A DNA stretch of 64,000 bases from Proteus vulgaris (GTDB taxonomy: Bacteria; Pseudomonadota; Gammaproteobacteria; Enterobacterales; Enterobacteriaceae). A program made the translations under genes and the position numbers. Each line of letters opens with the position of its first letter. The first letter of the stretch is position 1. Of this stretch, positions 55,181-64,000 are shown one piece after another. The notes beneath the pieces are model-generated. The model made no database searches and was not told where the DNA came from. It saw only the letters and a list, made by a program, of their open reading frames with translations. The DNA lies in the NCBI GenBank assembly GCA_901472505.1, contig LR590468.1, positions 620,001-684,000 of the forward strand. The letters run 5' to 3'.

Positions 55181-56664
55181 GCAATCACCCCCAATAACCG
55201 TGCAACGGTTAATCTATCTGAATAGTCAAGGCGACGTGAACCAACTAACTGGTAATCTTCATGTCCTTTACCTGCGACTAAAATCATATCATTCGCGTCG
55301 GCTTGCATAATTACGTTAGTCACTGCTTCAGCACGACCTTCAATAGCAATTGCACGGCCGGGCTCCATTAGACCAGAAAGAATATCTTGAATAATAGCTT
55401 GTGGCTCTTCACTACGCGGATTGTCATCAGTGATAACAACTTTATCAGCCAATTCTTCTGCAACCGCTCCCATTAGTGGGCGCTTACCTTTATCTCGATC
55501 ACCCCCACACCCAAACACACACCACAATTTACCGCTACAGTGTAAGCGAGTAGCTTGAAGTGCTTTTTCTAGCGCATCAGGGGTATGAGCATAATCAACA
55601 ATAACGGTAGGGCGATTATCAGCACTAAATACTTCCATTCGCCCACAAACAGGAGTAAGTGCTGATGACGCGTTAATCACGGCATCTAGTGGATATTCCA
55701 AAACCAACAATGTTGCTAAAGCACATAAAAGGTTACTGACATTAAATGCCCCAATTAATGGACTTTCAATTTCCCCTTCCCCCCAGCTTGAACTAAAGCG
55801 AATGGTTGCCCCCTCATCGTGGTAATTAATGTTTGTTGTTTTAACAAAGCGACCTTGCCAATTTGCTGGCAATTTATTGTCCATTGTCACTGCAACAGCA
55901 TCTGGCACACGTGATAACCATTTTTGACCAACGGTATCATCAGCATTAATGATTTTTTCACCACTATGGTGTGTAGAGAAAAGTAACCATTTTGCCTCTT
56001 CATAATTTGCCATATCACCATGATAATCGAGATGGTCACGGCTTAAATTAGTAAATACGCTCGCCACAAAAGGTAAAGCACTAACGCGACCTTGTACTAA
56101 GCCATGAGAAGAGACTTCCATCGCGGTTAATGTCGCGCCTTGATTGAATAGTTGTTGTAACTCTAATTGAATATCAACTGCCGAGCCCGTGGTGTTCATA
56201 GCTGGAACAACGTGACCTAACAGTCCGTTACCGACTGTTCCCATCACAGCACTGGTTTCGCCTAATCCTTGAGCCCACTGCGCTAACAATTGTGTTGTTG
56301 TCGTTTTTCCGTTAGTCCCAGTAACACCTATTAATTTTAATTTTTCAGCGGGTTGATGATAGAAATGACCTGCTAATCTTGATAACTCTGCATTAAGATT
56401 ATCAATGTAAACAACAGGAACGCCGTGGCTTTCACGAATTTCCCCATGCGTTGCAACACCTTGTGCCTCCGCTAATACCGCTGAAACACCTTGAGCAATA
56501 GCTTGAGGAATATAGCGTCTACCATCAGTTTCATGACCTTTAATGGCGATAAAAAGATCACCGCTTGCCGCTTTTCGGCTATCGAGTGTCATGTCTTTGA
56601 GCATCAATGACGGTGCTTGTATCCCGAGTGCCCCTAATAGGTCACTTAAGTTAGGATCGGCCAC
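55177..56664 (-). CDS. murE: UDP-MurNAc-tripeptide synthetase (meso-diaminopimelate ligase)
   Basis: Adds meso-diaminopimelate to UDP-MurNAc-dipeptide. The 495 residues match E. coli. ATP loop [12 protein letters not shown] and DDNPRSEEP, the motif specific for diaminopimelate rather than lysine, are both present. It overlaps the ftsI end by 14 bases. Confidence 0.97.
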   Translation of the reverse strand: MADPNLSDLLGALGIQAPSLMLKDMTLDSRKAASGDLFIAIKGHETDGRRYIPQAIAQGVSAVLAEAQGVATHGEIRESHGVPVVYIDNLNAELSRLAGHFYHQPAEKLKLIGVTGTNGKTTTTQLLAQWAQGLGETSAVMGTVGNGLLGHVVPAMNTTGSAVDIQLELQQLFNQGATLTAMEVSSHGLVQGRVSALPFVASVFTNLSRDHLDYHGDMANYEEAKWLLFSTHHSGEKIINADDTVGQKWLSRVPDAVAVTMDNKLPANWQGRFVKTTNINYHDEGATIRFSSSWGEGEIESPLIGAFNVSNLLCALATLLVLEYPLDAVINASSALTPVCGRMEVFSADNRPTVIVDYAHTPDALEKALQATRLHCSGKLWCVFGCGGDRDKGKRPLMGAVAEELADKVVITDDNPRSEEPQAIIQDILSGLMEPGRAIAIEGRAEAVTNVIMQADANDMILVAGKGHEDYQLVGSRRLDYSDRLTVARLLGVIA

Positions 56665-58447
56665 TTGTATCCTCTTCTTTTTTAATTACAAATTCATTTT
56701 TATCGTCTGGCATCAATGCATCAGGTTCTACGTTCATCGTTCGTAAAACCGCGCCCATAATTGTGCCAAACACCGGTGCAGATACTGCGCCCCCGTAATA
56801 TTTACCCGCTTTAGGTTCGTTGATTATCACAACCAACGCAAAACGTGGACGACTCGCAGGCGCAACACCCGCAGCATAAGAGATATATTGATTGATATAT
56901 TTTCCGTCTGGCCCTACTTTTTTCGCCGTACCCGTTTTAATCGCAATGCGATAACCTTTAATAGCCGCACTTACGCCACCGCCACCAGGCAATGCAACAC
57001 TTTCCATCATATGTACGACAGTTTTCATCACAGGCTCAGGGAATACGCGTGTTCCCGGTACAGGAGGGTCAACTTTCGTAATTGAGAGCGGACGATAAAT
57101 ACCAAAACTACCAATCGTTGCGTAGACACGCGCTAATTGTAACGGCGTTACCATAAGCCCATATCCGAATGAGAAGGTGGCCCTTTCAAGATCGGACCAC
57201 CGTTGTTTTTTTATTGGAAATATGCCACTACTTTCACCAACTAGCCCCAAGTTAGTTGGCTTCCCGAATCCAAAGCGTGAATAAACATCCACAAGTTCAG
57301 ATGCAGGCATCGCTAACGCCAGTCTTGAAACACCAACGTTACTCGATTTCTGTAATATTCCTGTTATCGACAGCTCATTATATCGCCCAACATCTTTGAT
57401 TTGATGCCCGTTAAGTCGATAAGGAACAGTATTAATAACACTATTTTCTTCAATAATATGATTGTTAAGTGCACTCATCACAACCATCGGTTTTACTGTA
57501 GAACCTGGCTCAAAAATATCGGTAATAGCGCGATTACGCATCGCATCTTTAGGCGTACCCGTTAAATTATTTGGGTTATAAGATGGGCTATTTGCCATCG
57601 CCAAAACTTCGCCTGTATTCACGTCAACTAAAACGGCTGTCCCAGATTCGGCTTTATTCTTGATAACGGCATTGGTTAATTCACGATAAACCACGGATTG
57701 CAGGCGCTCATCAATACTTAACATCAAGTTATGGGCAGCTTGACTATCCGTTTGAGCGATATTTTCAATGACACGGTTGAAACCATCTTTACGAACGACT
57801 CGCTCGCCAGGAGCCCCTGTCAGCCATTGATTAAAGCTTTTTTCAACACCTTCAATACCATCACCATCAATATTCGTTACACCAATTATGTGAGCAGTAA
57901 CTTCACCTGATGGATAATAACGTTTCGATTCTTGACGCATGTTAATCCCTGTAATTTTTAATTTACTGATGTAATCGCTAATTTCAGGGTTAACTTGACG
58001 GGCAAGATAGATAAAACGAGCAGAAGGCGCTGCGACAATTTTCTGTTCAATTTGATTCACGGAGATTTTTAGTGCATCAGCGAGGGCTAACCAACGTGAG
58101 TCGGTCATATCAGGGTTAGCATCTAGTACAACTTTAGGATCCGCCCAAATGGCATACACAGGAACACTGACTGCAAGAGGCCTACCCATTCTATCGCTGA
58201 TCATCCCCCTTGCTGTTGGGACTTTTTGCACACGTAGAGAACGCATATCCCCTTCACGAATAAGAGGATCTGGATTAATAATTTGTAAATAAGCAACACG
58301 GATTAATAGCGCGACTAAAGCGATACCAATACCAGTACAAAGCAACGCAAAACGCCAACTCACAAACCCTGTTTTTTCCTCAGGTTTGCGTAGTTTGGCA
58401 TTTGACTTTGTCTTTGCTTTCGCTTTTGCCGAACGTGAAAATTTCAT
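56651..58447 (-). CDS. ftsI: FtsI (PBP3), septal peptidoglycan transpeptidase
   Basis: A 598-residue class B penicillin-binding protein for division (588 in E. coli). One N-terminal membrane segment ([22 protein letters not shown] by its ends, about 30-51) anchors it. Transpeptidase motifs are STVK (SxxK), SSN and KTGTAKK. Its partner FtsW is encoded in the same cluster; ftsL lies immediately upstream. Confidence 0.97.
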   Translation of the reverse strand: MKFSRSAKAKAKTKSNAKLRKPEEKTGFVSWRFALLCTGIGIALVALLIRVAYLQIINPDPLIREGDMRSLRVQKVPTARGMISDRMGRPLAVSVPVYAIWADPKVVLDANPDMTDSRWLALADALKISVNQIEQKIVAAPSARFIYLARQVNPEISDYISKLKITGINMRQESKRYYPSGEVTAHIIGVTNIDGDGIEGVEKSFNQWLTGAPGERVVRKDGFNRVIENIAQTDSQAAHNLMLSIDERLQSVVYRELTNAVIKNKAESGTAVLVDVNTGEVLAMANSPSYNPNNLTGTPKDAMRNRAITDIFEPGSTVKPMVVMSALNNHIIEENSVINTVPYRLNGHQIKDVGRYNELSITGILQKSSNVGVSRLALAMPASELVDVYSRFGFGKPTNLGLVGESSGIFPIKKQRWSDLERATFSFGYGLMVTPLQLARVYATIGSFGIYRPLSITKVDPPVPGTRVFPEPVMKTVVHMMESVALPGGGGVSAAIKGYRIAIKTGTAKKVGPDGKYINQYISYAAGVAPASRPRFALVVIINEPKAGKYYGGAVSAPVFGTIMGAVLRTMNVEPDALMPDDKNEFVIKKEEDTSGRS

Positions 58448-58458
58448 ACTTACCTTAT

Positions 58459-58776
58459 TTATTTAGTAACCACGATGTTCTCTTTTGTTGGATCAACATG
58501 AATCATTCCCAAACTATCACTTGAAAAACGTTCTACTCGGCTATGATCAGCCAGTGCATTTTCTTCAAGAATGAGGTTACGCCATTCTATATCCAATACA
58601 TTTTTTTCTAGCACTAAGCGCTCTTTCTCTGCTGTCAATAAACGCGTCTTATGTGCTGTCGTCACGACATACACCGCAGAAATAATCACAGCAATCAGTA
58701 AACATACAGGTAATTTGCTATGACGCAGTAAATCCTGCCATATAACTCCTGGTAGTGTGTGTCGTTCTGTAGACAT
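58459..58776 (-). CDS. ftsL: Cell division protein FtsL
   Basis: A 105-residue bitopic protein (121 in E. coli). One membrane segment at about 23-40 ([17 protein letters not shown]) precedes a periplasmic leucine-zipper-like coiled coil that binds FtsB and FtsQ. Its ATG lies right after the rsmH stop. Confidence 0.93.
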   Translation of the reverse strand: MSTERHTLPGVIWQDLLRHSKLPVCLLIAVIISAVYVVTTAHKTRLLTAEKERLVLEKNVLDIEWRNLILEENALADHSRVERFSSDSLGMIHVDPTKENIVVTK

Positions 58777-59724
58777 TTATTCCTCAATACGTTGCGCGAC
58801 ACGTAATACAGAGCTTCGTGCTCGTGGATTTTCTTCCACTTCTATACCTGTCGGCTTCATCTTGTGAATACTCGATAAGCGAGCACTTCCTAACTCTTTT
58901 ATCTGAGCTTCTGTGAGTGGGATCCCCGCTGGAACCACAGGCCCTTTGCTCTCATTACGAATAAATCGTTTTACTAATCGGTCTTCTAACGAATGGAAGC
59001 TAATCACCGATAAGCGCCCTTCTGGCGCTAAAACTGAAACGGCACCTTTTAATGCTTTTTCAATTTCATCCAATTCGCTGTTGATATAGATTCGAATTGC
59101 TTGAAAACTTCGTGTTGCTGGATGCTTATGGCGTTCTTTTACAGGGCTTGCTTCACTAATTAAATCAGCCAATTGCTTAGTTCGAGTCAACGGCTCTTCT
59201 GTTTTATTACGAGCAACAATGGCGCGAGCAATACGTTTAGCAAAACGCTCTTCACCAAATGTTTTCAATACCCAAGTAATGTCATCTTCTGCTGCTGTCA
59301 TTAGCCATTGTGCTGCTGATTGGCCCGATGTTGGGTCCATCCGCATATCAAGAGGCCCGTCACGCATAAAAGAGAAACCACGTTCAGGATCATCCAGTTG
59401 AGGAGAAGACACTCCTAGATCCAGTAAAACACCATCAACTTTCCCCACTAAACCTAACTCATTGACATACTGTTCAATATTTGAAAAAGTCCCATGAACA
59501 ATAGAAAATCGTGCATCATCTATTTCTTTAGCAACTGCAATAGCTTGTGGATCTCTGTCTATCGCTATCAAGCGACCTTTCTCACCTAATTGCGATAAAA
59601 TTAAACGGGAGTGGCCTCCGCGACCAAATGTTCCGTCGATATAGATACCTGAAGATTTAATGTTCAGGCCATTCACTGCTTCATCCAGTAATACACTGGT
59701 ATGACTAAAATTATTTGTTGTCAT
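58777..59724 (-). CDS. rsmH: 16S rRNA (cytosine-1402 N4)-methyltransferase RsmH
   Basis: Methylates C1402 in the ribosomal P site using S-adenosylmethionine. The 315 residues have the SAM loop [37 protein letters not shown] and the C-terminal [14 protein letters not shown]. It follows mraZ by three bases. Confidence 0.97.
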   Translation of the reverse strand: MTTNNFSHTSVLLDEAVNGLNIKSSGIYIDGTFGRGGHSRLILSQLGEKGRLIAIDRDPQAIAVAKEIDDARFSIVHGTFSNIEQYVNELGLVGKVDGVLLDLGVSSPQLDDPERGFSFMRDGPLDMRMDPTSGQSAAQWLMTAAEDDITWVLKTFGEERFAKRIARAIVARNKTEEPLTRTKQLADLISEASPVKERHKHPATRSFQAIRIYINSELDEIEKALKGAVSVLAPEGRLSVISFHSLEDRLVKRFIRNESKGPVVPAGIPLTEAQIKELGSARLSSIHKMKPTGIEVEENPRARSSVLRVAQRIEE

Positions 59725-59727
59725 TAT

Positions 59728-60186
59728 TTAAAGTGATAAGTCCAATAGTCGTGTCGATAACGGTTCCTGTGAGGTTTGCTCGGCAACAATGTCTTTTTCA
59801 ATCTGGTTATACCAGACCTGTTCATCCCACAATTCAAATTTATTGAATTGACCGACTAACATGACCTCTTTGGTTAGCCCGGCATGCTGTCTTAGCGTGC
59901 TAGCTAACAAAAGACGTCCTGCACTATCCATTTGGCATTCGCTGGCATGTCCTAATAACAAACGTTGAACTCGACGCTCAGACGGGTTCATGGAAGACAA
60001 AGCGGCCAATTTTAATTCAATCTTTTCCCATTCAGGCAGTGTATAAAGCAATAAACACGGCTGATTGAGATCAATGGTACAAACCATTTGACCTTCAGAA
60101 ATCTCACTCAGCGTTGTTCGATAACGGGAAGGAACTGTTATTCGCCCTTTGCTGTCAAGATTAACGAGTGTTGCTCCACGAAACAT
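59728..60186 (-). CDS. mraZ: Transcriptional regulator MraZ
   Basis: AbrB-fold repressor of the division cluster. From [16 protein letters not shown] at 60186 it has 152 residues, as in E. coli; two SpoVT-AbrB repeats carry the conserved DxKGR and DxAGR loops ([13 protein letters not shown] and [10 protein letters not shown]). The frame is open two codons earlier, but GGGGG is correctly spaced for the ATG at 60186. Its operator lies just upstream. Confidence 0.95.
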   Translation of the reverse strand: MFRGATLVNLDSKGRITVPSRYRTTLSEISEGQMVCTIDLNQPCLLLYTLPEWEKIELKLAALSSMNPSERRVQRLLLGHASECQMDSAGRLLLASTLRQHAGLTKEVMLVGQFNKFELWDEQVWYNQIEKDIVAEQTSQEPLSTRLLDLSL

Positions 60187-60214
60187 CCTCATTACCCCCA
60201 GCGTTATAATTTAC

Positions 60215-60239
60215 ACCACATTATCCCACAAATCCCCAC
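60215..60239 (-). promoter_or_regulatory. MraZ boxes upstream of mraZ
   Basis: On the minus strand GTGGG, GTGGG and GTGGT recur at an exact 10-base period, as in the GTGGG repeats bound by MraZ octamers in E. coli. They lie about 30-55 bases before the mraZ start and overlap the region expected for the cluster promoter. Confidence 0.85.
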
Positions 60240-60872
60240 AAATAGAGTTTACGGATGGTATGAAAACGTTGTCAAGCCAGATATAGGAAGCTTTATTTAT
60301 ATTTACAGTAATTTGATAGGCGTACCGAAATGTTTAAATTATCGACAAAGAGGAAAAGAGAAATATTAACATCATGATTAATAGAGGTTATTTTTCAATT
60401 TCTATTTTTAGTTACGAAAAGTAATTATTTATAACGATTACAAGGAAGAAAAACAGATAAAGAAATCATAATGAGTAAATAATAATTTTAATGATAAAAA
60501 ACTAATTTATTGCAGTTCATTTACCTTTAGCCAACATAATAATTTGGGGGTACTTTTATATAAATAAAAGCTGAACAATCTAAAAAAAACAATTCAATAT
60601 CATGAAGATAATTATTTGTTTTCTTCTTATCCCTCCAAAAATAAAATTACTTACTTATTAAATTTAAGCAATATCACTTATGGGTAAGTCAAAATTTAAT
60701 CTATTCACTTAATGAAATAAGAGAAATAGTAAAAAAAAGGCTTAAGATTAATCTCAAATTTAATATTCTCTAAGCTATTCGACATTCTTAAATCAAATAA
60801 AGCATCCCTGTTTTAATTTAATAAAACAGGGATGAGTATAAATGCAGATAATGGCCAACTAAGGGATATCAA
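60240..60872. other. mraZ-cra intergenic region
   Basis: About 630 very AT-rich bases. The right end holds the cra terminator. Apart from that I see no conserved gene, RNA gene or clear operator; a 93-codon frame on the plus strand begins inside mraZ and is not convincing. Confidence 0.6.
60803..60834 (-). terminator. Terminator after cra
   Basis: CATCCCTGTTTTA pairs with TAAAACAGGGATG (13 bp, loop ATTTAA), with CTTTATTTG following on the minus strand. It lies about 40 bases after the cra stop. Confidence 0.8.
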
Positions 60873-61880
60873 TTAACGCGCACGCCCCAAACTACCACGA
60901 CGACATAAGTCACGACGAATACGCGTAATACCTGCTTGTGGCTTTTGCTCTTCTTCAAGACTAGCAAGAACAAGTTCTAATACACGCTCTGCAATATCTC
61001 GATGTCGTTGAGCAACAGATAAAACAGGACATTCAAGGAAATCCAATAGTTCATGATCACCAAAAGTCGCAATAACCAATTGTGTTGGTAAACGGCCACT
61101 TCGTTGTAATGTCACATCCATAACTCCTTGCAACAAAGCAAAAGAAGTCGTGAATAATGCATCAGGCATTGGATTGTTGTTTAGCCATTCAGAAAAAGCA
61201 GCCGCGGCAGCTTCTCGTTCATAACTATTTGCATACAAGTAGGTTACTTCACGAGGATCATCTTTCCAAACCTGACGAAAACCTTGTTCACGTAAAAAAC
61301 TCACGGAAAGTTCAGGAAGAGCCCCTAAGTAGAGTACAGATTGCGAAGGAAAAGCATTTAGTTCAGTTGCCAACATTTTAGCATCTTCTAAGTCATCACC
61401 GACAACGCTGATGAAATGCTCACTTTCTAATGCCCTATCTAGCGCAATAATCGGTAACGAACGATTAGCCCAACGCTGGTAAAAAGGGTGTTCAGGTGGT
61501 AATGCTGTTGAAACAATAATAGCATCAACTTGGCGTTGTAATAAATGCTCAACACAACGAATTTCGTTGTCAGGTTGGTCTTCTGAACACGCAATCAGCA
61601 ACTGATAACCGCGTTGGCGTGCTTGTCGTTCAAGGTAATTTGCGATCCTGGTATAACTGGTGTTTTCCAAATCAGGAATAACCAAACCAATAGAACGCGT
61701 ACGACCAGCACGTAATCCCGCGGCAACAGCGTTCGGGTGGTAATTATGCTCTCTGACCACCGCCATCACTTTTTCAACAGTCTTGTCACTTACACGGTAC
61801 TGTTTCGCCTTACCATTAATGACATAACTTGCCGTTGTTCGTGAAACACCAGCCAAGCGGGCGATTTCATCCAGTTTCAC
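60873..61880 (-). CDS. cra: Catabolite repressor/activator Cra (FruR)
   Basis: LacI-family regulator of carbon flux that responds to fructose phosphates. The 335 residues start with the helix-turn-helix [20 protein letters not shown] and hinge ending [10 protein letters not shown], followed by a periplasmic-binding-protein-like effector domain. cra next to mraZ is also the E. coli order. Confidence 0.96.
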   Translation of the reverse strand: MKLDEIARLAGVSRTTASYVINGKAKQYRVSDKTVEKVMAVVREHNYHPNAVAAGLRAGRTRSIGLVIPDLENTSYTRIANYLERQARQRGYQLLIACSEDQPDNEIRCVEHLLQRQVDAIIVSTALPPEHPFYQRWANRSLPIIALDRALESEHFISVVGDDLEDAKMLATELNAFPSQSVLYLGALPELSVSFLREQGFRQVWKDDPREVTYLYANSYEREAAAAAFSEWLNNNPMPDALFTTSFALLQGVMDVTLQRSGRLPTQLVIATFGDHELLDFLECPVLSVAQRHRDIAERVLELVLASLEEEQKPQAGITRIRRDLCRRGSLGRAR

Positions 61881-62065
61881 ATTAGCCTCTTTTAATTATT
61901 AAATGTGTTATTTATTACATATTGCTATGAATTTCAGTCATTATGCTGATCTGATTTTGCATTTTAACACAATTTACTGATAAAACCGTATGCGTCAACG
62001 TTTCCGTTTATGTCTTTTATCAATTATTTCAATCATCATTATCTATCAGCCAACGATTTTACAAG

Positions 62066-62092
62066 AAAAAAGCACCTCTGCGGTGCTTTTTT
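62066..62092. terminator. Bidirectional terminator after the acyl-CoA synthetase gene
   Basis: AAAAAAGCACC pairs with GGTGCTTTTTT (11 bp, 5-base loop), with T tracts on both strands. It lies 12 bases after the stop of the gene at 62104-63909. Confidence 0.88.
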
Positions 62093-62103
62093 ATCACTTA
62101 AAT

Positions 62104-63909
62104 TTAATCTTGATACATCAATTCGATTTCATTTCGATAGCGTTCTGAAATAATTTTACGACGAAGTTTTAATGTTGGTGTTAATTCACCAGATTCCATT
62201 GAAAAACCTTCAGGAAGTAATGTAAAGCGCTTCACTTGATGAAAACTTGAAAAGTTTTTTTGCATTTCACGTAAACGTTCATCAAACAGCTCTTTAATTT
62301 TGGTATGACGCAATAATTCGATACGATCTTGGTATTTTAGATTTAATGCACGAGCGTGCTCTTCTAGTGCATCAAAACAAGGCACAATGAGCGCTGAAAC
62401 AAACTTACGCGTATCAGCAATCACCGCAATATGCTCAATAAAACGGTCTTGTCCTAAAGTACCTTCAATCATTTGTGGCGCTATATATTTACCATTCGAC
62501 GTTTTCATTAAGTCTTTTAAACGTTCAGTAATAAATAGTACACCATCACTATCAAGTGCGCCGGCATCACCGGTACGTAACCAACCATCTTCTGTAAAAG
62601 CTGCGGCCGTATCTTCTGGCTTATTGAAATACCCTTTCATCACAATGCTGCCACGGACTTGGATTTCATTTTCAGCCCCAATCCGTACCTCAACACCAGG
62701 TAATGGTGTGCCAATAGAGCCTAACTTATACGTATTTTCTTCCCAGCATGAAACCGTGGCACAGGTTTCTGTCATGCCATAACCGTATTTAATATTAATG
62801 CCCGTTGCTAAAAAGAAACGAATAACCGTATCATCTAAACGTGCACCTGCCGCGGGTAAAAAGCGAACACGTCCACCTAAAATTTGACGTAATGGTTTTA
62901 AAATCTTCTTATCAGCAAAGCGATAACATAAGCGAGAAATAAAACCAAGCTTGCGCTGACTAAGCTGTGCTTCGCGCTGTTTCTCACCCTGTTTGATTGC
63001 CCATTTAAAGATAAATTGGCGCAACATTGAAGCCTGAGACACTTTGTCTTGAATTGCGCTATACACTTTTTCATAGAAACGCGGAACAGCACACATCACG
63101 GTAGGCTTAACGGTACTCATTGCTTCTCTAACAGCATGTGTATCCGTTAAATACACATTAACAGCCCCCGTGTGCATAACATAGAAGCTCCACGCACGTT
63201 CAAAAACATGAGAAAGTGGTAAGAAGCATAATGAAACGTCTTCATCTGATAACGAAAGGCGTTCGTCATGGAGATAGAGTTGAGATGCAAGGCTCGTATA
63301 ATCGAGCATTACACCTTTAGGTTCGCCAGTTGTTCCTGATGTATAAATCAAGGTAAACAGATCGTCTAAGTTACATTCATGAATACGTTGTGCTAACACG
63401 TCATCATGCTGATATTGTGTATTATTTATTAAACTATCGAGGTAACATGAAGGTGTATTTGCGTTTAATACAACATCAGAATTAAACACAATAATATGTT
63501 CAAGTTGAGGACATAACGCTAATAATGCAGAAGCGATATCGTATTGTTTTTGGTCACCAACAAAAAGAATGCGAATATTTGCATCATTTAAAATATAAGC
63601 GGCTTGTTCAACACTGCTTGTAGCATAAAGAGGAACCGTTACCGCACGCAATTGCAAAGAAGCAATATCAGCCAAAGACCAATCAATGGTATTTTGAGAA
63701 AAGATCCCAATATTTTCTTGAACACTCACACCCATTTCTAATAATGCATTTGAGAGCGCGCGTGTTTTCTTTTCAACCTCTTCCCATGACATTTCGATAT
63801 TGTGCTTAACATCCCACTGACGATAAGCAATATTATTCCCGCGGTGTAAAAACTGCATTTGCAATCTTCTAATTATATGATAATCATGAAGATTATTATT
63901 AGTTATCAT
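62104..63909 (-). CDS. AMP-forming long-chain acyl-CoA synthetase (FAA1-like)
   Basis: A 601-residue acyl-adenylate enzyme that would activate fatty acids with ATP and CoA at the inner membrane. P-loop YTSGTTGEPKGVML (near 190), YGMTETCATVSC (near 380) and GWLRTGDAG (near 440) are the adenylation motifs; the C-terminal lid domain is complete. Length and motifs fit the COG1022 (FAA1) branch rather than FadD (561 residues), so I give no symbol. It is transcribed toward cra with a terminator between. Confidence 0.88.
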   Translation of the reverse strand: MITNNNLHDYHIIRRLQMQFLHRGNNIAYRQWDVKHNIEMSWEEVEKKTRALSNALLEMGVSVQENIGIFSQNTIDWSLADIASLQLRAVTVPLYATSSVEQAAYILNDANIRILFVGDQKQYDIASALLALCPQLEHIIVFNSDVVLNANTPSCYLDSLINNTQYQHDDVLAQRIHECNLDDLFTLIYTSGTTGEPKGVMLDYTSLASQLYLHDERLSLSDEDVSLCFLPLSHVFERAWSFYVMHTGAVNVYLTDTHAVREAMSTVKPTVMCAVPRFYEKVYSAIQDKVSQASMLRQFIFKWAIKQGEKQREAQLSQRKLGFISRLCYRFADKKILKPLRQILGGRVRFLPAAGARLDDTVIRFFLATGINIKYGYGMTETCATVSCWEENTYKLGSIGTPLPGVEVRIGAENEIQVRGSIVMKGYFNKPEDTAAAFTEDGWLRTGDAGALDSDGVLFITERLKDLMKTSNGKYIAPQMIEGTLGQDRFIEHIAVIADTRKFVSALIVPCFDALEEHARALNLKYQDRIELLRHTKIKELFDERLREMQKNFSSFHQVKRFTLLPEGFSMESGELTPTLKLRRKIISERYRNEIELMYQD

Positions 63910-64000
63910 AATTTTCCTGCTATTTATGGAAAAGCGACCGTGTTATGAAACTGAAATGGGTAAAACACGCCACTTACAATTTCAGCTTACACATGTTCGC

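Noticed and set aside
60088..60369. A 93-codon plus-strand frame from mraZ into the intergenic region
   Set aside because: It begins antisense to mraZ, runs across the MraZ boxes and shows no domain.

Overview
The window looks like a chromosomal segment of a Proteus species, most likely one of the indole-positive species around P. vulgaris. DNA is AT-rich. Core gene order follows the enterobacterial dcw / secA-mutT / aceEF-acnB block. There is a two-partner haemolysin pair with the exact lengths of HpmB (561 aa) and HpmA (1577 aa), and a complete tna operon, which P. mirabilis lacks. Species assignment is inference; no rRNA is present.

Layout. 1-4150: the end of a type I secretion locus with two ABC transporter ATPases flanking one HlyD-like adaptor, the arrangement of MARTX-type RtxB-RtxD-RtxE exporters. 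4220-10150: serA, rpiA, argP, yggE, argO and mscS. 10240-21632: yacL, acnB, a cigR-like gene and the pdhR-aceE-aceF-lpd operon with a perfect PdhR box. 21934-27887: ampD, the ppdD-hofB-hofC pilin operon, coaE-zapD-yacG and mutT. 27995-38900: an accessory block between mutT and secA holding tnaC-tnaA-tnaB, hpmB-hpmA and a collapsed copper locus (a copA remnant joined to the tail of cueR behind an intact-looking CueR promoter). 38995-60240: secA, secM, a dciA-like gene, lpxC and the full division and cell-wall cluster from ftsZ back to mraZ with its MraZ boxes. 60873-63909: cra and a long-chain acyl-CoA synthetase.

Many conserved genes are split by one-base changes in short homopolymers: rpiA, acnB (five), lpd, aceE, pdhR, hpmA, ftsZ (three), murC, murG (two) and murD. 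Several are essential, and correcting the runs restores the expected lengths, so these are most likely errors in the sequence rather than biology. Each such gene is annotated at its full extent, with the position of the indel.

The most interesting items are the copA-cueR scar, which keeps a 19-bp-spacer CueR promoter, a good ribosome site and a 55-codon reading frame with a GMTCASC metal-binding motif; an unrecognised 118-codon frame where ddlB normally sits between murC and ftsQ; the TnaC leader peptide; and the tandem-ATPase exporter at the left edge.
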